Assembly: GCA_945830575.1 (NCBI GenBank)
Contig: CALZZE010000028.1
Location: forward strand, 1 to 33,492
Direction: 5' to 3'
Length of the DNA stretch: 33,492 nt
Source of the DNA: an uncultured Subdoligranulum sp.
Lineage (GTDB): Bacteria; Bacillota; Clostridia; Oscillospirales; Ruminococcaceae
Shown here: positions 21,495 to 30,091 of the stretch, piece after piece
Position numbering within the stretch: position 1 is the first letter of the stretch
Layout of the letters: every line of letters begins with the position of its first letter
Notes under the pieces: model-generated
What the model was told of the DNA's origin: nothing
The model's input: the letters and a program-made list of their open reading frames with translations, nothing else
The model's database searches: none
Made by a program: the position numbers and the translations under genes

Positions 21495-22291
21495 AAACTT
21501 ACAGCATTTCCAATCTGCCCGGCGTGCCGGACTACAATGCCTGGGAGCTGGCGGACAAACGCAGCGCCTACTGCCTGCTCATCCCCGTCATCAACGAGGG
21601 GGCGCGCATCCTCACCGAGCTGGGCCGCGCCCAGCGGGCCGGCATCGACCGGCTGTGCGACATCATCATCTGTGACGGCGGCTCCGATGACGGCAGCGTC
21701 AAGCCGGAGACGATGGAGCTGTACGGCGTCAACACGCTGCTGGTCAAGACCGGCCCCGGCAAACAGGGCGCACAGCTGCGTATGGGCCTGTATTTCGCGC
21801 TGCAGCGCGATTACAAGGGCGTCCTGACCATCGACGGCAACAACAAGGACTCCATTGAGGACGTGCCCCGGTTCATCGAAAAGCTGCAGCAGGGCTATGA
21901 CCTTGTGCAGGGCAGCCGTTTTGTGCAGGGCGGCCATGCGGTGAACACGCCGCCGGTACGCTACGCGGCGGTGCGGCTCATCCATGCGCCCATCACCAGT
22001 CTGGCGGCGCGGCAGTGGTTCACCGACACCACCAATGCCTACCGGGCGTACAGCCGGGAATATCTCACCCATCCGGAGGTTCGCCCGCTGCGGGATGTGT
22101 TCATGGGCTACGAGCTGCTGGCTTACCTGAGCGTCCGCGCCACCCAGCTGGGCCTGAAAGCCTGCGAGGTGCCGGTGACCCGGGCCTACCCGGCCAGCGG
22201 CAAAACGCCCACCAAGATCAGCGGCTTTAAGGGCAACAGCGACCTGCTGAAGGTGCTGTTCGCGACCCTTGCCGGCAAATACAATCCATAA
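21491..22291 (+). CDS. family 2 glycosyltransferase, DPM1-like
   Basis: A 266-aa GT-A fold enzyme, probably moving a sugar from a nucleotide donor to a lipid carrier or glycan. The donor-binding motifs are LLIPVINEGARI and CDGGSDDGS; the metal region is LTIDGNNKDS, not the usual DADLQHP form. The C-terminal half has TDTTNAYRAYSREYL, like the TSGFRA segment of dolichol-phosphate mannose synthases. There is no membrane helix, so it acts at the cytoplasmic face. Its ATG overlaps the stop of the isomerase. The stop codon TAA directly abuts the MITE-like element, so the extreme C-terminus may have been altered by insertion. Confidence 0.85.
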   Translation: MKTYSISNLPGVPDYNAWELADKRSAYCLLIPVINEGARILTELGRAQRAGIDRLCDIIICDGGSDDGSVKPETMELYGVNTLLVKTGPGKQGAQLRMGLYFALQRDYKGVLTIDGNNKDSIEDVPRFIEKLQQGYDLVQGSRFVQGGHAVNTPPVRYAAVRLIHAPITSLAARQWFTDTTNAYRAYSREYLTHPEVRPLRDVFMGYELLAYLSVRATQLGLKACEVPVTRAYPASGKTPTKISGFKGNSDLLKVLFATLAGKYNP

Positions 22292-22463
22292 GGCAATACC
22301 GCACAATTCACGGTTAACACCTTGCGCACCGCTCCGGCGGCTGCGAAGCACCATCTGCGTCGTAAAAATGCTCGATAATACACAAAGTATTATCTGCGCT
22401 TTTTGCTTAGCAGCTGGCACTTCTCGCTCGCCGTATCGGCACGCAGAATTATGCGGTGTTGCC
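22292..22463. mobile_element. palindromic MITE-like element (172 bp)
   Basis: The ends form imperfect 18-bp terminal inverted repeats: 22292-22309 and 22446-22463 match at 16 of 18 positions when one is reverse-complemented. In the middle GATAATAC (22374-22381) pairs perfectly with GTATTATC (22387-22394) around ACAAA, and the arms between remain partly complementary, so the whole element could fold into one long hairpin. It has no gene. TAA stands at 22289-22291 and again at 22465-22467 (one extra G), a possible target duplication. It splits the glycan operon between two GT genes, yet provides no clear terminator T-run. Confidence 0.7.
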
Positions 22464-22500
22464 GTAACATCGTTCGCAATTTGAGGAAGGGGGTGCAGGG

Positions 22501-23739
22501 ATGCCGAAACGGTTGTCCGATAAGACATATCGCCGTCTGGGTCTTCTGTTCGTGGCCTGTTCTCTGGCGTTTTCGCTGGGCAACGTGCTGCGGTTCGTGG
22601 TATCCTACTCCCTGCCCATGAATGACGCGCTGTGGCGCTGGCAGGAATGTGCCTACGTGCTGCGGGGCTTCAATCCCTTCGACGTGATGCAGGGCGTGGA
22701 ACCGGCAGACCCCTTTATCGGGGAGCTGGCCCCCTCCGGCGGCACCATGCCGTGGAGCTACGTGCTGGGCAATGTGTTCAATCCGGGCTGGTGCAGCTTT
22801 GCCACTGTCAGGCTGTATCTGGGCTGCCTGTACGCCACGCTGCCGGTGCTGTGCGCCATGTGCGTCTATGCCTATCTGACGGAACATCGTTATATTTCTG
22901 ACCCGAAGAGGGCGCTGGCGGCCTCGCTGCTGGTGTTTGCGCCCAGCCTGTGGGCCAACGCGGTGTTTTTCGGCAACCAGAGCGGCATCATCTGCTGTCT
23001 CATCGTTCTGTCGATGTTTTTGCTGGAAAACCACCCCATCCTCACCGGCGTGCTGCTGGCTTTCGCCATGTGCAAGCCCCAGATCGCCGCGGTGTTTTTT
23101 CTGCCTCTGCTGGTCAGGGGAAAGTGGAAGACCATCCTCACCTCGGCGGTCATCGTGCTGGCGGGCTGGGCCGCCGCCGTCCGCATGACCGACACCCGCC
23201 CGCTGGAAATGCTGCTGCAAATGCTCACGCAGGGGCTGGGGTACACCAATTCCTATTACTCCTATTACGGCATTTTCAACATTCTGCTGGGGTTTGGCGT
23301 GCCCAGCAAGGTGGTGCTGGTGCTGGATGTGGTCTTTGCCTGCGCGGTCTTTGCGCTGCTGGCAAGGCTGCTGTTCCGGGAAGGGCTGGAGGATGACTGG
23401 CTGTGCTGGTTCTCCCTCATCGCGGTGCTGTCCACCTGCTGGTTCTACAAGCAGTCCCATGACTACGTCATCCTCATGCTGCCCTGCATCGCCGTCTTCA
23501 CCATGGACCGGCCGCCCCTGCGGCAATATCTGAATCTGTTCATCATCAACGGCCAGCTGCTCAGTCAGGGCATCCCCATGGAGGCGGGGCGGCTGTTCGG
23601 CATCGAGAAGGCCAACAGCTATCCCTGGGGCAAGCTGCTGGAAAGTCTGCTCATCCTCGCAACCCTCCCCGCGATTCTGGCCGCGGCCAGGGAGCACAAA
23701 GCCAAACTGCAACAGGAGGCCATCCATGACCTACGATAA
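22501..23739 (+). CDS. GT87/DUF2029-like membrane glycosyltransferase
   Basis: A 412-aa polytopic protein with about nine to eleven hydrophobic segments. The N-terminal loop has NDALWRWQECAYVLRGFNPF after the first helix, with Asn-Asp where GT-C enzymes carry an acidic residue. The pattern VFFGNQSGIICCLIVLSMFL followed by LLAFAMCKPQIAAVFFLPLL is typical of DUF2029/GT87 polyprenyl-phosphate-sugar transferases (the GNxS and KPQ segments). It probably moves a sugar from a lipid carrier to a surface glycan. Ribosome site GAGGAAGGGGG lies upstream, beyond the MITE-like element. It overlaps the next gene by 14 bp. Confidence 0.75.
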   Translation: MPKRLSDKTYRRLGLLFVACSLAFSLGNVLRFVVSYSLPMNDALWRWQECAYVLRGFNPFDVMQGVEPADPFIGELAPSGGTMPWSYVLGNVFNPGWCSFATVRLYLGCLYATLPVLCAMCVYAYLTEHRYISDPKRALAASLLVFAPSLWANAVFFGNQSGIICCLIVLSMFLLENHPILTGVLLAFAMCKPQIAAVFFLPLLVRGKWKTILTSAVIVLAGWAAAVRMTDTRPLEMLLQMLTQGLGYTNSYYSYYGIFNILLGFGVPSKVVLVLDVVFACAVFALLARLLFREGLEDDWLCWFSLIAVLSTCWFYKQSHDYVILMLPCIAVFTMDRPPLRQYLNLFIINGQLLSQGIPMEAGRLFGIEKANSYPWGKLLESLLILATLPAILAAAREHKAKLQQEAIHDLR

Positions 23740-24844
23740 AATCATCTTCGGCGCGGGGCTGTACGGCCTGTACGCCGCCCAGAAATGCGGCGCGGCGGGT
23801 CAGCGGGTGCTGGTGCTGGAGCGGGATCCCGGCCCCTTCATGCGGGCCACCTACATCAACCAGGCACGGGTCCATATGGGATACCATTACCCCCGCAGCT
23901 ACTCCACCGCCATCAAATCCGCCCACTATTTTGAACGCTTCTGCGAGGATTACGCCTTCTGCCTGCACACGCAGTTCGACCAGGTCTACGCCACCAGCGC
24001 CCATTTCAGCTGGACCAACGCGGCGGAGTTCCGGCAGTTCTGCAGGGCGGCGGGCATCCGCTGCGACGATGTGGCGCCCTCCCGGTATTTCAACCCCGGC
24101 ATGTGTGACGGCGCGTTTCTGACCACCGAGTACACCTATGACGCGCAGGTGCTGAAAAACTGGTTTCTGGCGGAGCTGGAAAAACTTCCCAATGTGGAGG
24201 TTCTGTACAGCCGCAGGCCGGACGCTATTGTGGAAAAGGGCGGCTGCTGGCAGGTGACGGCAGGGGAGCTGACCGCCGAGGCGCCCTTCCTGCTCAACGC
24301 CACCTACGCGGGCGTCAACGATGTGCACGCGCTGCTGGGTCTGCCGCCCTTTCAGATCAAATACGAAAAGTGCGAGATTATCCTGTGCCGGGTGGACGAG
24401 CGCCTGCAAAACACCGGCATCACGGTGATGGACGGGCCGTTTTTCAGCCTGATGCCCTTCGGCCAGACCGGCCTGCACAGCCTCACCAGCGTGACCTTCA
24501 CCCCCCACGAGACCAGCTATGACAGCGTGGCCACCTTCCCCTGCCAGCAGGAGAGCGGCGGGCGCTGCGCCCCCGGCAGCCTGTTCAACTGCAACGACTG
24601 CCCGGCCAAGCCTGCCAGCGCGTGGCCTTATATGAGCCAGCTGGCCCGCAAATACTTAAAAGAGGAATACGGCTTTCAGTATCATTCCAGCCTGTTCAGT
24701 ATGAAACCGATTTTGAAAGCCAGCGAGATCGACGACAGCCGTCCCACCGTGGTGCGGGTGATGCATGACGCGCCCCGGATGGTGAGCGTGCTGTCCGGCA
24801 AGATCAACACGGTATATGACCTGGACGAGGTGTTGGACGTATGA
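23726..24844 (+). CDS. FAD-dependent oxidoreductase with a four-Cys cluster
   Basis: A 372-aa flavoprotein of the D-amino-acid-oxidase/GlpO-like superfamily. The FAD Rossmann motif is GAGLYG (9-14) followed by VLVLERDPGPFMRAT, then QARVHMGYHYPRSYS, a segment I associate with oxidoreductases in polysaccharide clusters. A Cys-rich insert follows at C273-x7-C281-x7-C289-x2-C292, which may bind a metal or Fe-S cluster. The substrate is unknown; a sugar, nucleotide sugar or lipid-linked intermediate fits the neighbours. AGGAGG lies 6 nt before ATG 23726, inside the end of the previous gene. It overlaps the next gene by ATGA. Confidence 0.75.
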   Translation: MTYDKIIFGAGLYGLYAAQKCGAAGQRVLVLERDPGPFMRATYINQARVHMGYHYPRSYSTAIKSAHYFERFCEDYAFCLHTQFDQVYATSAHFSWTNAAEFRQFCRAAGIRCDDVAPSRYFNPGMCDGAFLTTEYTYDAQVLKNWFLAELEKLPNVEVLYSRRPDAIVEKGGCWQVTAGELTAEAPFLLNATYAGVNDVHALLGLPPFQIKYEKCEIILCRVDERLQNTGITVMDGPFFSLMPFGQTGLHSLTSVTFTPHETSYDSVATFPCQQESGGRCAPGSLFNCNDCPAKPASAWPYMSQLARKYLKEEYGFQYHSSLFSMKPILKASEIDDSRPTVVRVMHDAPRMVSVLSGKINTVYDLDEVLDV

Positions 24845-25752
24845 CGAACAAGGAAAAAAATTTCGTGTCGGCGGTGGTGTATCTCCACAATGATGGTGCG
24901 CGGGCGGCGGAATTCTGCGCGCTGCTGGTGAAGGAGTTGGAGGCCCACTTTGACCAGTACGAGCTGGTGGCGGTGGATGACGCCTGCACCGATGACACGG
25001 TGCCGCTGCTGCGGCAGTTTGCCGCCGATATGGCCAAGCCGCTGACGATTCTGCACATGAGCCTGTATCAGGGGCTGGAGGCCGGCATGAACGCCGGTCT
25101 GGACGCCGCCATCGGGGATTATGTGTATGAGTTTGACTCCACCCGCCACCCCTATGCGCCGTCCATGGTGTTTGCCGCCTACCAGACGGCGCTGAAGGGC
25201 AACGACATCGTTTCGGTGTGCCCCAGCCGCACCACCGGCGGCAGCGGGCTGTTTTATAAGGTGTTCAACGCCAACTCCCATTCGGCGTACCAGCTGCGCA
25301 CCGACGCCTTCCGTCTGGTGACCCGCCGTGCCATCAACCGGGTCCACGCCTCCAGCGAGCATCTGCCCTACCGCAAGGCGGCCTACGCGGCCTCCGGCCT
25401 GAAAATGGCGGATCTGGAATTTGACGGCGTGCTGCCCAACACCGAGCGGGGCCGCTGGAACCTTGCCATGGACAGCCTGGCGCTGTACACCGATGCGGGC
25501 TTCAAGGCCAGCACCGGCATCACGGTGTTTATGATGATTCTGGCGCTGGCGGAGCTGCTGTACACGGTGGTGGTGTTCGCCGCCGGCCACCCCATCGAGG
25601 GCTGGACCACCACCATGCTGGTGCTGACGGTGGGCTTTGCGGGGCTGTTCGCGGTGCTGACCATTCTGGTGAAGTATCTCTCGCTGATGCTGGACCTGAC
25701 CTTCAAAAAACAGAAATATCTGGTGGAGAGCATCGAAAAGATCCAGAAATAA
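24841..25752 (+). CDS. GtrB/CsbB-like GT2 with two C-terminal helices
   Basis: A 303-aa protein with an N-terminal GT-A domain and two membrane helices at about 225-247 and 257-284, then a basic tail (FKKQKYL), the layout of GtrB/CsbB/DPMS-type polyprenyl-phosphate glycosyltransferases. VDDACTDDTVPLLRQF is the donor-binding motif. The metal motif that is normally DADLQHP reads EFDSTRHP here, so the first Asp is Glu. It likely makes a lipid-linked sugar for use by the adjacent GT-C-like proteins or the YfhO protein. Start ATG 24841 overlaps the stop of the oxidoreductase gene. Confidence 0.8.
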   Translation: MTNKEKNFVSAVVYLHNDGARAAEFCALLVKELEAHFDQYELVAVDDACTDDTVPLLRQFAADMAKPLTILHMSLYQGLEAGMNAGLDAAIGDYVYEFDSTRHPYAPSMVFAAYQTALKGNDIVSVCPSRTTGGSGLFYKVFNANSHSAYQLRTDAFRLVTRRAINRVHASSEHLPYRKAAYAASGLKMADLEFDGVLPNTERGRWNLAMDSLALYTDAGFKASTGITVFMMILALAELLYTVVVFAAGHPIEGWTTTMLVLTVGFAGLFAVLTILVKYLSLMLDLTFKKQKYLVESIEKIQK

Positions 25753-25764
25753 GAGGGAATTTCC

Positions 25765-27396
25765 ATGAAGAAACGCACATTCTGGCTGTGGGCTGCGGCC
25801 CTCACCCTGCTGCGGCTGGCGCTGGCATGGAGCCAGCAGGGCTACACCTGGGTGGGCGGCGCACCGCTGGACGATGAGCTGATGTTCCGGGCCGCCCAGT
25901 CCATCTCCCGGTGGGAGTGGCTGGGCCCCTACGATTACCTCACGCTGTCCAAGGCCATGTTTTATCCGCTGTGGCTGGCGCTGCTGCACCTTTTGCACCT
26001 GCCGGTGCTGGTGGGCGCGGCGGCGCTGTGGTGCGGCGCAGCGCTGCTGGCGGCCCGCGCCTTCCAGCCGATGCTCAGGGACAACGGCCGGATGCTGATT
26101 TTGTACGCGCTGCTGGCCTTTGCACCCTCCAGTTGGGCGTCCTACACGCTGCGCATTTACCGGGACCAGATCTTCCCGGCGCTCTGCCTGCTGTTTTTTG
26201 CGGGGATGTGCGGCGCGCTGCTGCGGGCAGTGTTTTACACCCGGCAGCAGGCGGCGCTGTGGCCGTGGCTGATTGCCGCGGGGCTGGGCCTTGCGGGCGG
26301 GTATCTGGATCGGGAGGACGCGGGACTGTTCCTTGTACCCTTTGCGGTGCTGGGCAGTGCGGCCATGCTGGTGGTGCTGGCGCGGCAGAAGCGCTGGCTG
26401 TGCATGGCGGCGCAGGCCATCCCGTACGCTCTGCTGGCGGCGGGGGTGGCGGTGTTCTGCGGGATGAACGGCCTGTTCTACGGCGCGTTCACCCTGTCGG
26501 ATTTCTCCGCCGGCGCCTTCGCGGACGCCATGGGCGCCATGTCCCGCGTTGCCACCGGCAGCACCGACCCGCTGCTGTCGGTGCCCGCCGATGCGCGGCA
26601 GAAATTGTACGATGCAGTGCCGGAATTACAGCCGCTGCAATACTGGCTGGAGGAGGATCCCCAGCTGCAGAATGACTTCCGGGACCCGGTGCGGGAGGAC
26701 TACCGGGCCGGCAGCTTTTACTGGGCCATCCGCCGCGCCGCCCAGTTTGAGGGCATCTACGAAACGCCTCAGACCGCCGAAAGCTACTGGCGCACCGTGG
26801 CGGACAAGGTGAACGCCGCCTGTGATGACGGCACGCTGCCCGCCCGCGGTGGTCAGCGCAGCGGCACCACCCAGCCCATCCGTGGTTCTTATGTGCTGCC
26901 CACGCTGGGCGAGACCGGCAAGGGCCTTGTCCACACGCTGCTGTTTCTGGACTGCAAGCCCTATGAGAGTACCCGTTCCATCGGCACGGAGGAGGACATG
27001 GCCCTCTGGTCGGGCTACCTGCATGAGGACTTCAACGCCGCCGCCGAGGCCGGCAAAGACACTCCCTATTACAGCCCGCGGCAGAAGCTGCTGTTCGGCG
27101 TGATGGAGGTGTGGCGGTTCCTCTACGCGCTGACGATGGTAGTGGCCTTTGTCTGCGCGCTGGTCTGGTTTGTACAGATGCTGCCCGCCGCGTTTGCCAG
27201 CGGCAGCCGCCGGCGCATCGTTCCCTGGTTCCTGCTGCTGGCGCTGCTGGGCGCCGCGCTGCTGCGCTGTGCCATGATCGCCTTTGTGGAGGTCTCCAGC
27301 TTTGGCATCGGCACCGCCACCATGTATCTGGCGACGGTGCATCCGCTGCTTATCCTGTTCACGGCGGTCACCCATCTGCAAAAGGAGGAGCTATGA
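25765..27396 (+). CDS. multi-pass membrane protein, unknown (GT-C-like?)
   Basis: A 543-aa membrane protein I cannot place in a family. About eight helices occupy residues 5 to 250, a soluble domain of about 190 residues follows (around 250-445, with LLSVPADARQKLYDAVPEL), and three helices end the protein. The first extracytoplasmic loop has VGGAPLDDELMFRAAQS, where the Asp-Asp resembles the acidic motif of GT-C transferases, and YLDREDAGLFLVP is also of that style. Ribosome site GAGGG lies 7 nt before ATG 25765. The position between a GtrB-like GT2 and a flavoprotein, with ATGA coupling downstream, supports a glycan role, but this is inference. Confidence 0.65.
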   Translation: MKKRTFWLWAAALTLLRLALAWSQQGYTWVGGAPLDDELMFRAAQSISRWEWLGPYDYLTLSKAMFYPLWLALLHLLHLPVLVGAAALWCGAALLAARAFQPMLRDNGRMLILYALLAFAPSSWASYTLRIYRDQIFPALCLLFFAGMCGALLRAVFYTRQQAALWPWLIAAGLGLAGGYLDREDAGLFLVPFAVLGSAAMLVVLARQKRWLCMAAQAIPYALLAAGVAVFCGMNGLFYGAFTLSDFSAGAFADAMGAMSRVATGSTDPLLSVPADARQKLYDAVPELQPLQYWLEEDPQLQNDFRDPVREDYRAGSFYWAIRRAAQFEGIYETPQTAESYWRTVADKVNAACDDGTLPARGGQRSGTTQPIRGSYVLPTLGETGKGLVHTLLFLDCKPYESTRSIGTEEDMALWSGYLHEDFNAAAEAGKDTPYYSPRQKLLFGVMEVWRFLYALTMVVAFVCALVWFVQMLPAAFASGSRRRIVPWFLLLALLGAALLRCAMIAFVEVSSFGIGTATMYLATVHPLLILFTAVTHLQKEEL

Positions 27397-28607
27397 CCGA
27401 TCTTGTCATTGTGGGCGGCGGCGCGGCCGGACTGATGGCCGCCGGAGCCGCCTGCGCCCGGGGTTTGTCGGTCACGGTGCTGGAACACAACCCCAAAGGC
27501 CCCGGTCAGAAGCTGCTCATCACCGGCAAGGGCCGCTGCAACGTGACCAACGACTGCGATGTGCGGGAATTTCTCAATTTTGTGCGTCACAACGGCAGGT
27601 TTTTGTATTCCGCGCTGTACGCCTTCCCGCCCTCCGCGGCCATGGAGCTGTTTGAAACCCTCGGCGTGCCGCTGAAAACCGAGCGGGGCCGCCGGGTGTT
27701 CCCCCAAAGCGACCGCGCCGCCGATGTGCTGGCCGCGCTGCGACAGTACGCCAAAGACGCACATTTTGTGCGTGCCGACGCGGAAAAACTGCTGCTGGAA
27801 AACGGCGCCTGCGTGGGCGTTGTGGCGGACGGAAAACCGTACCGGGCTGCCGCCGCGCTGGTGGCGGCGGGGGGCATCAGCTACCCGGCCACCGGCTCGG
27901 ACGGCAGCGGCTACCGGCTGGCGCGGCAGGCGGGGCACACCATCGTGGAGCCCCAGCCCAGCCTGTGCAGCCTTGTTTCGCCGGACCCGGACTGCCGGGC
28001 CATGATGGGCCTGAGCCTGCGCAACGTGGCGCTGACGCTGCTCTGTGACGGCAAGCCGCTGTTCACCGAGCAGGGGGAGGCGCTGTTCACCCACTTCGGC
28101 CTGTCGGGGCCGCTGGTGCTGTCCGCCTCCACCTACATCGATGATCTGAAAAAACATCGGTATGTGGTGGAATTTGACCTCAAGCCCGCGCTGGATGAAA
28201 AAGCCCTCTACGACCGGCTCACCCGGGATTTCGCAGCCCTCGGCGGCCACAGCGCACAAGGGGCACTGGCCAAGCTGCTGCCCGCCTCGATGCGCCCGGT
28301 GGCGGTGCGCCGCTGGGGCGTGGACCCGGCCGTCCGCGCCGCGCAGATCACCAAGGAGCAGAAACAGGCCCTTGTGACGCTGTGCAAGCACTGGCAGGTG
28401 CCCGTCTCGGCGCTGGGGGATAGGGAACACGCCGTCATCACGGCGGGGGGCGTCAGCGTCAGGGAAGTGGACCCCAAAACCATGCAGAGCAAACTCTGCC
28501 CCGGGCTGTATTTTGCCGGGGAGGTGCTGGATGTGGACGCCCGCACCGGCGGATACAATTTGCAGATCGCGTGGAGCACCGCACAGGCGGCGGTGCGAGG
28601 ATTATAA
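27393..28607 (+). CDS. HI0933/BaiN-type NAD(P)/FAD-dependent oxidoreductase
   Basis: A 404-aa flavoprotein of the HI0933 (YhiN/BaiN-like) family. FAD binding is shown by IVGGGAAGLMAAGAA at the N-terminus, the diagnostic KLLITGKGRCNVTND stretch at about 39-53, VAAGGISYPATGSDGSGYRL and the C-terminal GGYNLQIAWSTAQAA. Some relatives reduce steroid intermediates (BaiN); most have no known substrate, so no gene symbol is given. An open frame runs upstream, but ATG 27393 is supported by AAAGGAGGAG and by overlap with the previous stop. In related clostridia a gene like this commonly precedes cmk, as it does here. Confidence 0.88.
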   Translation: MTDLVIVGGGAAGLMAAGAACARGLSVTVLEHNPKGPGQKLLITGKGRCNVTNDCDVREFLNFVRHNGRFLYSALYAFPPSAAMELFETLGVPLKTERGRRVFPQSDRAADVLAALRQYAKDAHFVRADAEKLLLENGACVGVVADGKPYRAAAALVAAGGISYPATGSDGSGYRLARQAGHTIVEPQPSLCSLVSPDPDCRAMMGLSLRNVALTLLCDGKPLFTEQGEALFTHFGLSGPLVLSASTYIDDLKKHRYVVEFDLKPALDEKALYDRLTRDFAALGGHSAQGALAKLLPASMRPVAVRRWGVDPAVRAAQITKEQKQALVTLCKHWQVPVSALGDREHAVITAGGVSVREVDPKTMQSKLCPGLYFAGEVLDVDARTGGYNLQIAWSTAQAAVRGL

Positions 28608-28624
28608 CAAAGGAAGTGTTTTCG

Positions 28625-29287
28625 ATGATCTCCATTGCCATTGACGGTCCCTCCGGGGCCGGGAAATCCAGCCTTGCCAAGCGCCTCGCCGCCGAGCTGG
28701 GCTACGTCTATGTGGACACCGGGGCGATGTACCGCTCCATCGGCCTGTACGCGCTGCGGCAGGGGACAGACCCCCATGACGCCGCCGCCGTCACGGCGCT
28801 GCTGCCGGAGATCCGGCTGGACATCCGCCCCGGACAGGGCGCACAGCAGATTTTACTCAATGGCGAGGACGTCACCGAGGCCATCCGCCGCGAGGAGGTG
28901 GGCATGGCTGCCAGCGCGGTCTCCGCCGTCCCGGCGGTGCGCGCCTACCTGCTGGACACCCAGCGGGGCTTTGCCAAGACCCAGAACATCCTCATGGACG
29001 GGCGGGACATCGGCACGGTGGTTCTGCCCGATGCTACGGTAAAAATCTACCTCACCGCCAGCGCCGGGGCGCGGGCGCAGCGCCGCCTGAAGGAACTGCT
29101 GGACAAGGGGCAGGCCGCTGATTTTGATACGGTGCTTCGTGATATTGAACAGCGGGATTATCAGGACACCCACCGGGAGGTGGCCCCGCTGAAGCAGGCG
29201 GAGGACGCCGTCCTGCTGGACACCAGCGACATTGACTTTGAGGCCAGCTATGCACTGCTGAAAAAAACCGTTCTGGAGCGGGTGTAA
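28625..29287 (+). CDS. cmk: (d)CMP kinase
   Basis: A 220-aa cytidylate kinase that phosphorylates CMP and dCMP with ATP. The P-loop is GPSGAGKS (8-15); VDTGAMYRSIGLYAL and ILMDGRDIGTVVLPDATVKIYL are strong family signatures for CMP binding and for the core. Full length for the bacterial enzyme. The start at 28625 is chosen because the protein then begins directly with the P-loop strand; AAGGA lies upstream at a rather long spacing. It is 17 bp after the flavoprotein gene and 12 bp before plsC. Confidence 0.95.
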   Translation: MISIAIDGPSGAGKSSLAKRLAAELGYVYVDTGAMYRSIGLYALRQGTDPHDAAAVTALLPEIRLDIRPGQGAQQILLNGEDVTEAIRREEVGMAASAVSAVPAVRAYLLDTQRGFAKTQNILMDGRDIGTVVLPDATVKIYLTASAGARAQRRLKELLDKGQAADFDTVLRDIEQRDYQDTHREVAPLKQAEDAVLLDTSDIDFEASYALLKKTVLERV

Positions 29288-29299
29288 GGAGGAAACGGA

Positions 29300-30091
29300 A
29301 TGGTTTTGTATTGGATTTTGCTGCCCATCATCTGGGTGCTGGTTCACCTGATCTGGCACGTGGAGGTGGAGGGTCGCGAAAACCTGAGGGCCGTGCGGGA
29401 TGGCCGTGCCTTCGTCATCTGCCCCAACCATGTGGCCAATCTGGATCCGGTGTTCATCGCCATCACGGTGTTTGACTGGCGGCGGCTGGTGATCCTTGCC
29501 AAGGAGGAGCTGTTCGCCAATCCGCTGGCCGGGTGGTTTCTGCGCTGCATGGGCGCGGTGTCCATCCAGCGCGGCAAGGGCGACACCGTCACCATCGACC
29601 ACATCACCGACGCCTGCAAGCGGGGCCGGGGCGTGATGATTTTCCCGGAGGGCACCCGCACCAAAAACGGACAGCTTGGCCCGCTGAAAAGCGGCGCGTT
29701 CGTCATCGCCACCGCGGCGGGGGCGGACATTCTGCCCTGCCGCATCATCTACAACACGAAGGACGGCCGCATGCGGCCCTTCTGCGCTATGCGCATCTGC
29801 TTTGGCCCGGCCATTCCCGCTGCCGAGCTACGCATCGAGGACCCCAAGCATAAGGTGTCGGCACTGCGCAAAATGAAGGGACGGCTCAAGACCGAGCTGG
29901 ACGGGCTGCTGGTGGCCCACGCCTTTGAGGGCACGGCGCTGCCCGCCCCGGAGGAAAAGCCCGCCCGCCCCGCCCGCAAACCGGCCCCCGCGCCGGAGGA
30001 GACCCCCGCCCTGACACTGGAGGCGGACGCCCCCGCCAGCCCGGCGCTGGACGCCGCCGAACCTGCCCCGGAGCAAAAGGAGACACTATGA
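29300..30091 (+). CDS. plsC: 1-acyl-sn-glycerol-3-phosphate acyltransferase
   Basis: A 263-aa membrane-associated acyltransferase converting lysophosphatidate to phosphatidate. An N-terminal hydrophobic segment (about 3-18) precedes the catalytic HX4D as H44-VANL-D49 in CPNHVANLDPVF, and the substrate-binding FPEGTR is at 115-120. Residues from about 215 to the end form a Pro/Ala/Glu-rich low-complexity tail that is not part of the usual domain. AAGGAGG stands before ATG 29300. The stop overlaps the ispH-rpsA start by ATGA. Confidence 0.93.
   Translation: MVLYWILLPIIWVLVHLIWHVEVEGRENLRAVRDGRAFVICPNHVANLDPVFIAITVFDWRRLVILAKEELFANPLAGWFLRCMGAVSIQRGKGDTVTIDHITDACKRGRGVMIFPEGTRTKNGQLGPLKSGAFVIATAAGADILPCRIIYNTKDGRMRPFCAMRICFGPAIPAAELRIEDPKHKVSALRKMKGRLKTELDGLLVAHAFEGTALPAPEEKPARPARKPAPAPEETPALTLEADAPASPALDAAEPAPEQKETL

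Noticed and set aside
22292-22500. Considered a degraded gene or terminator between the two glycosyltransferases
   Set aside because: The terminal repeats and internal symmetry explain the segment better; there is no T-run after a strong stem and no remnant coding similarity that I can see.
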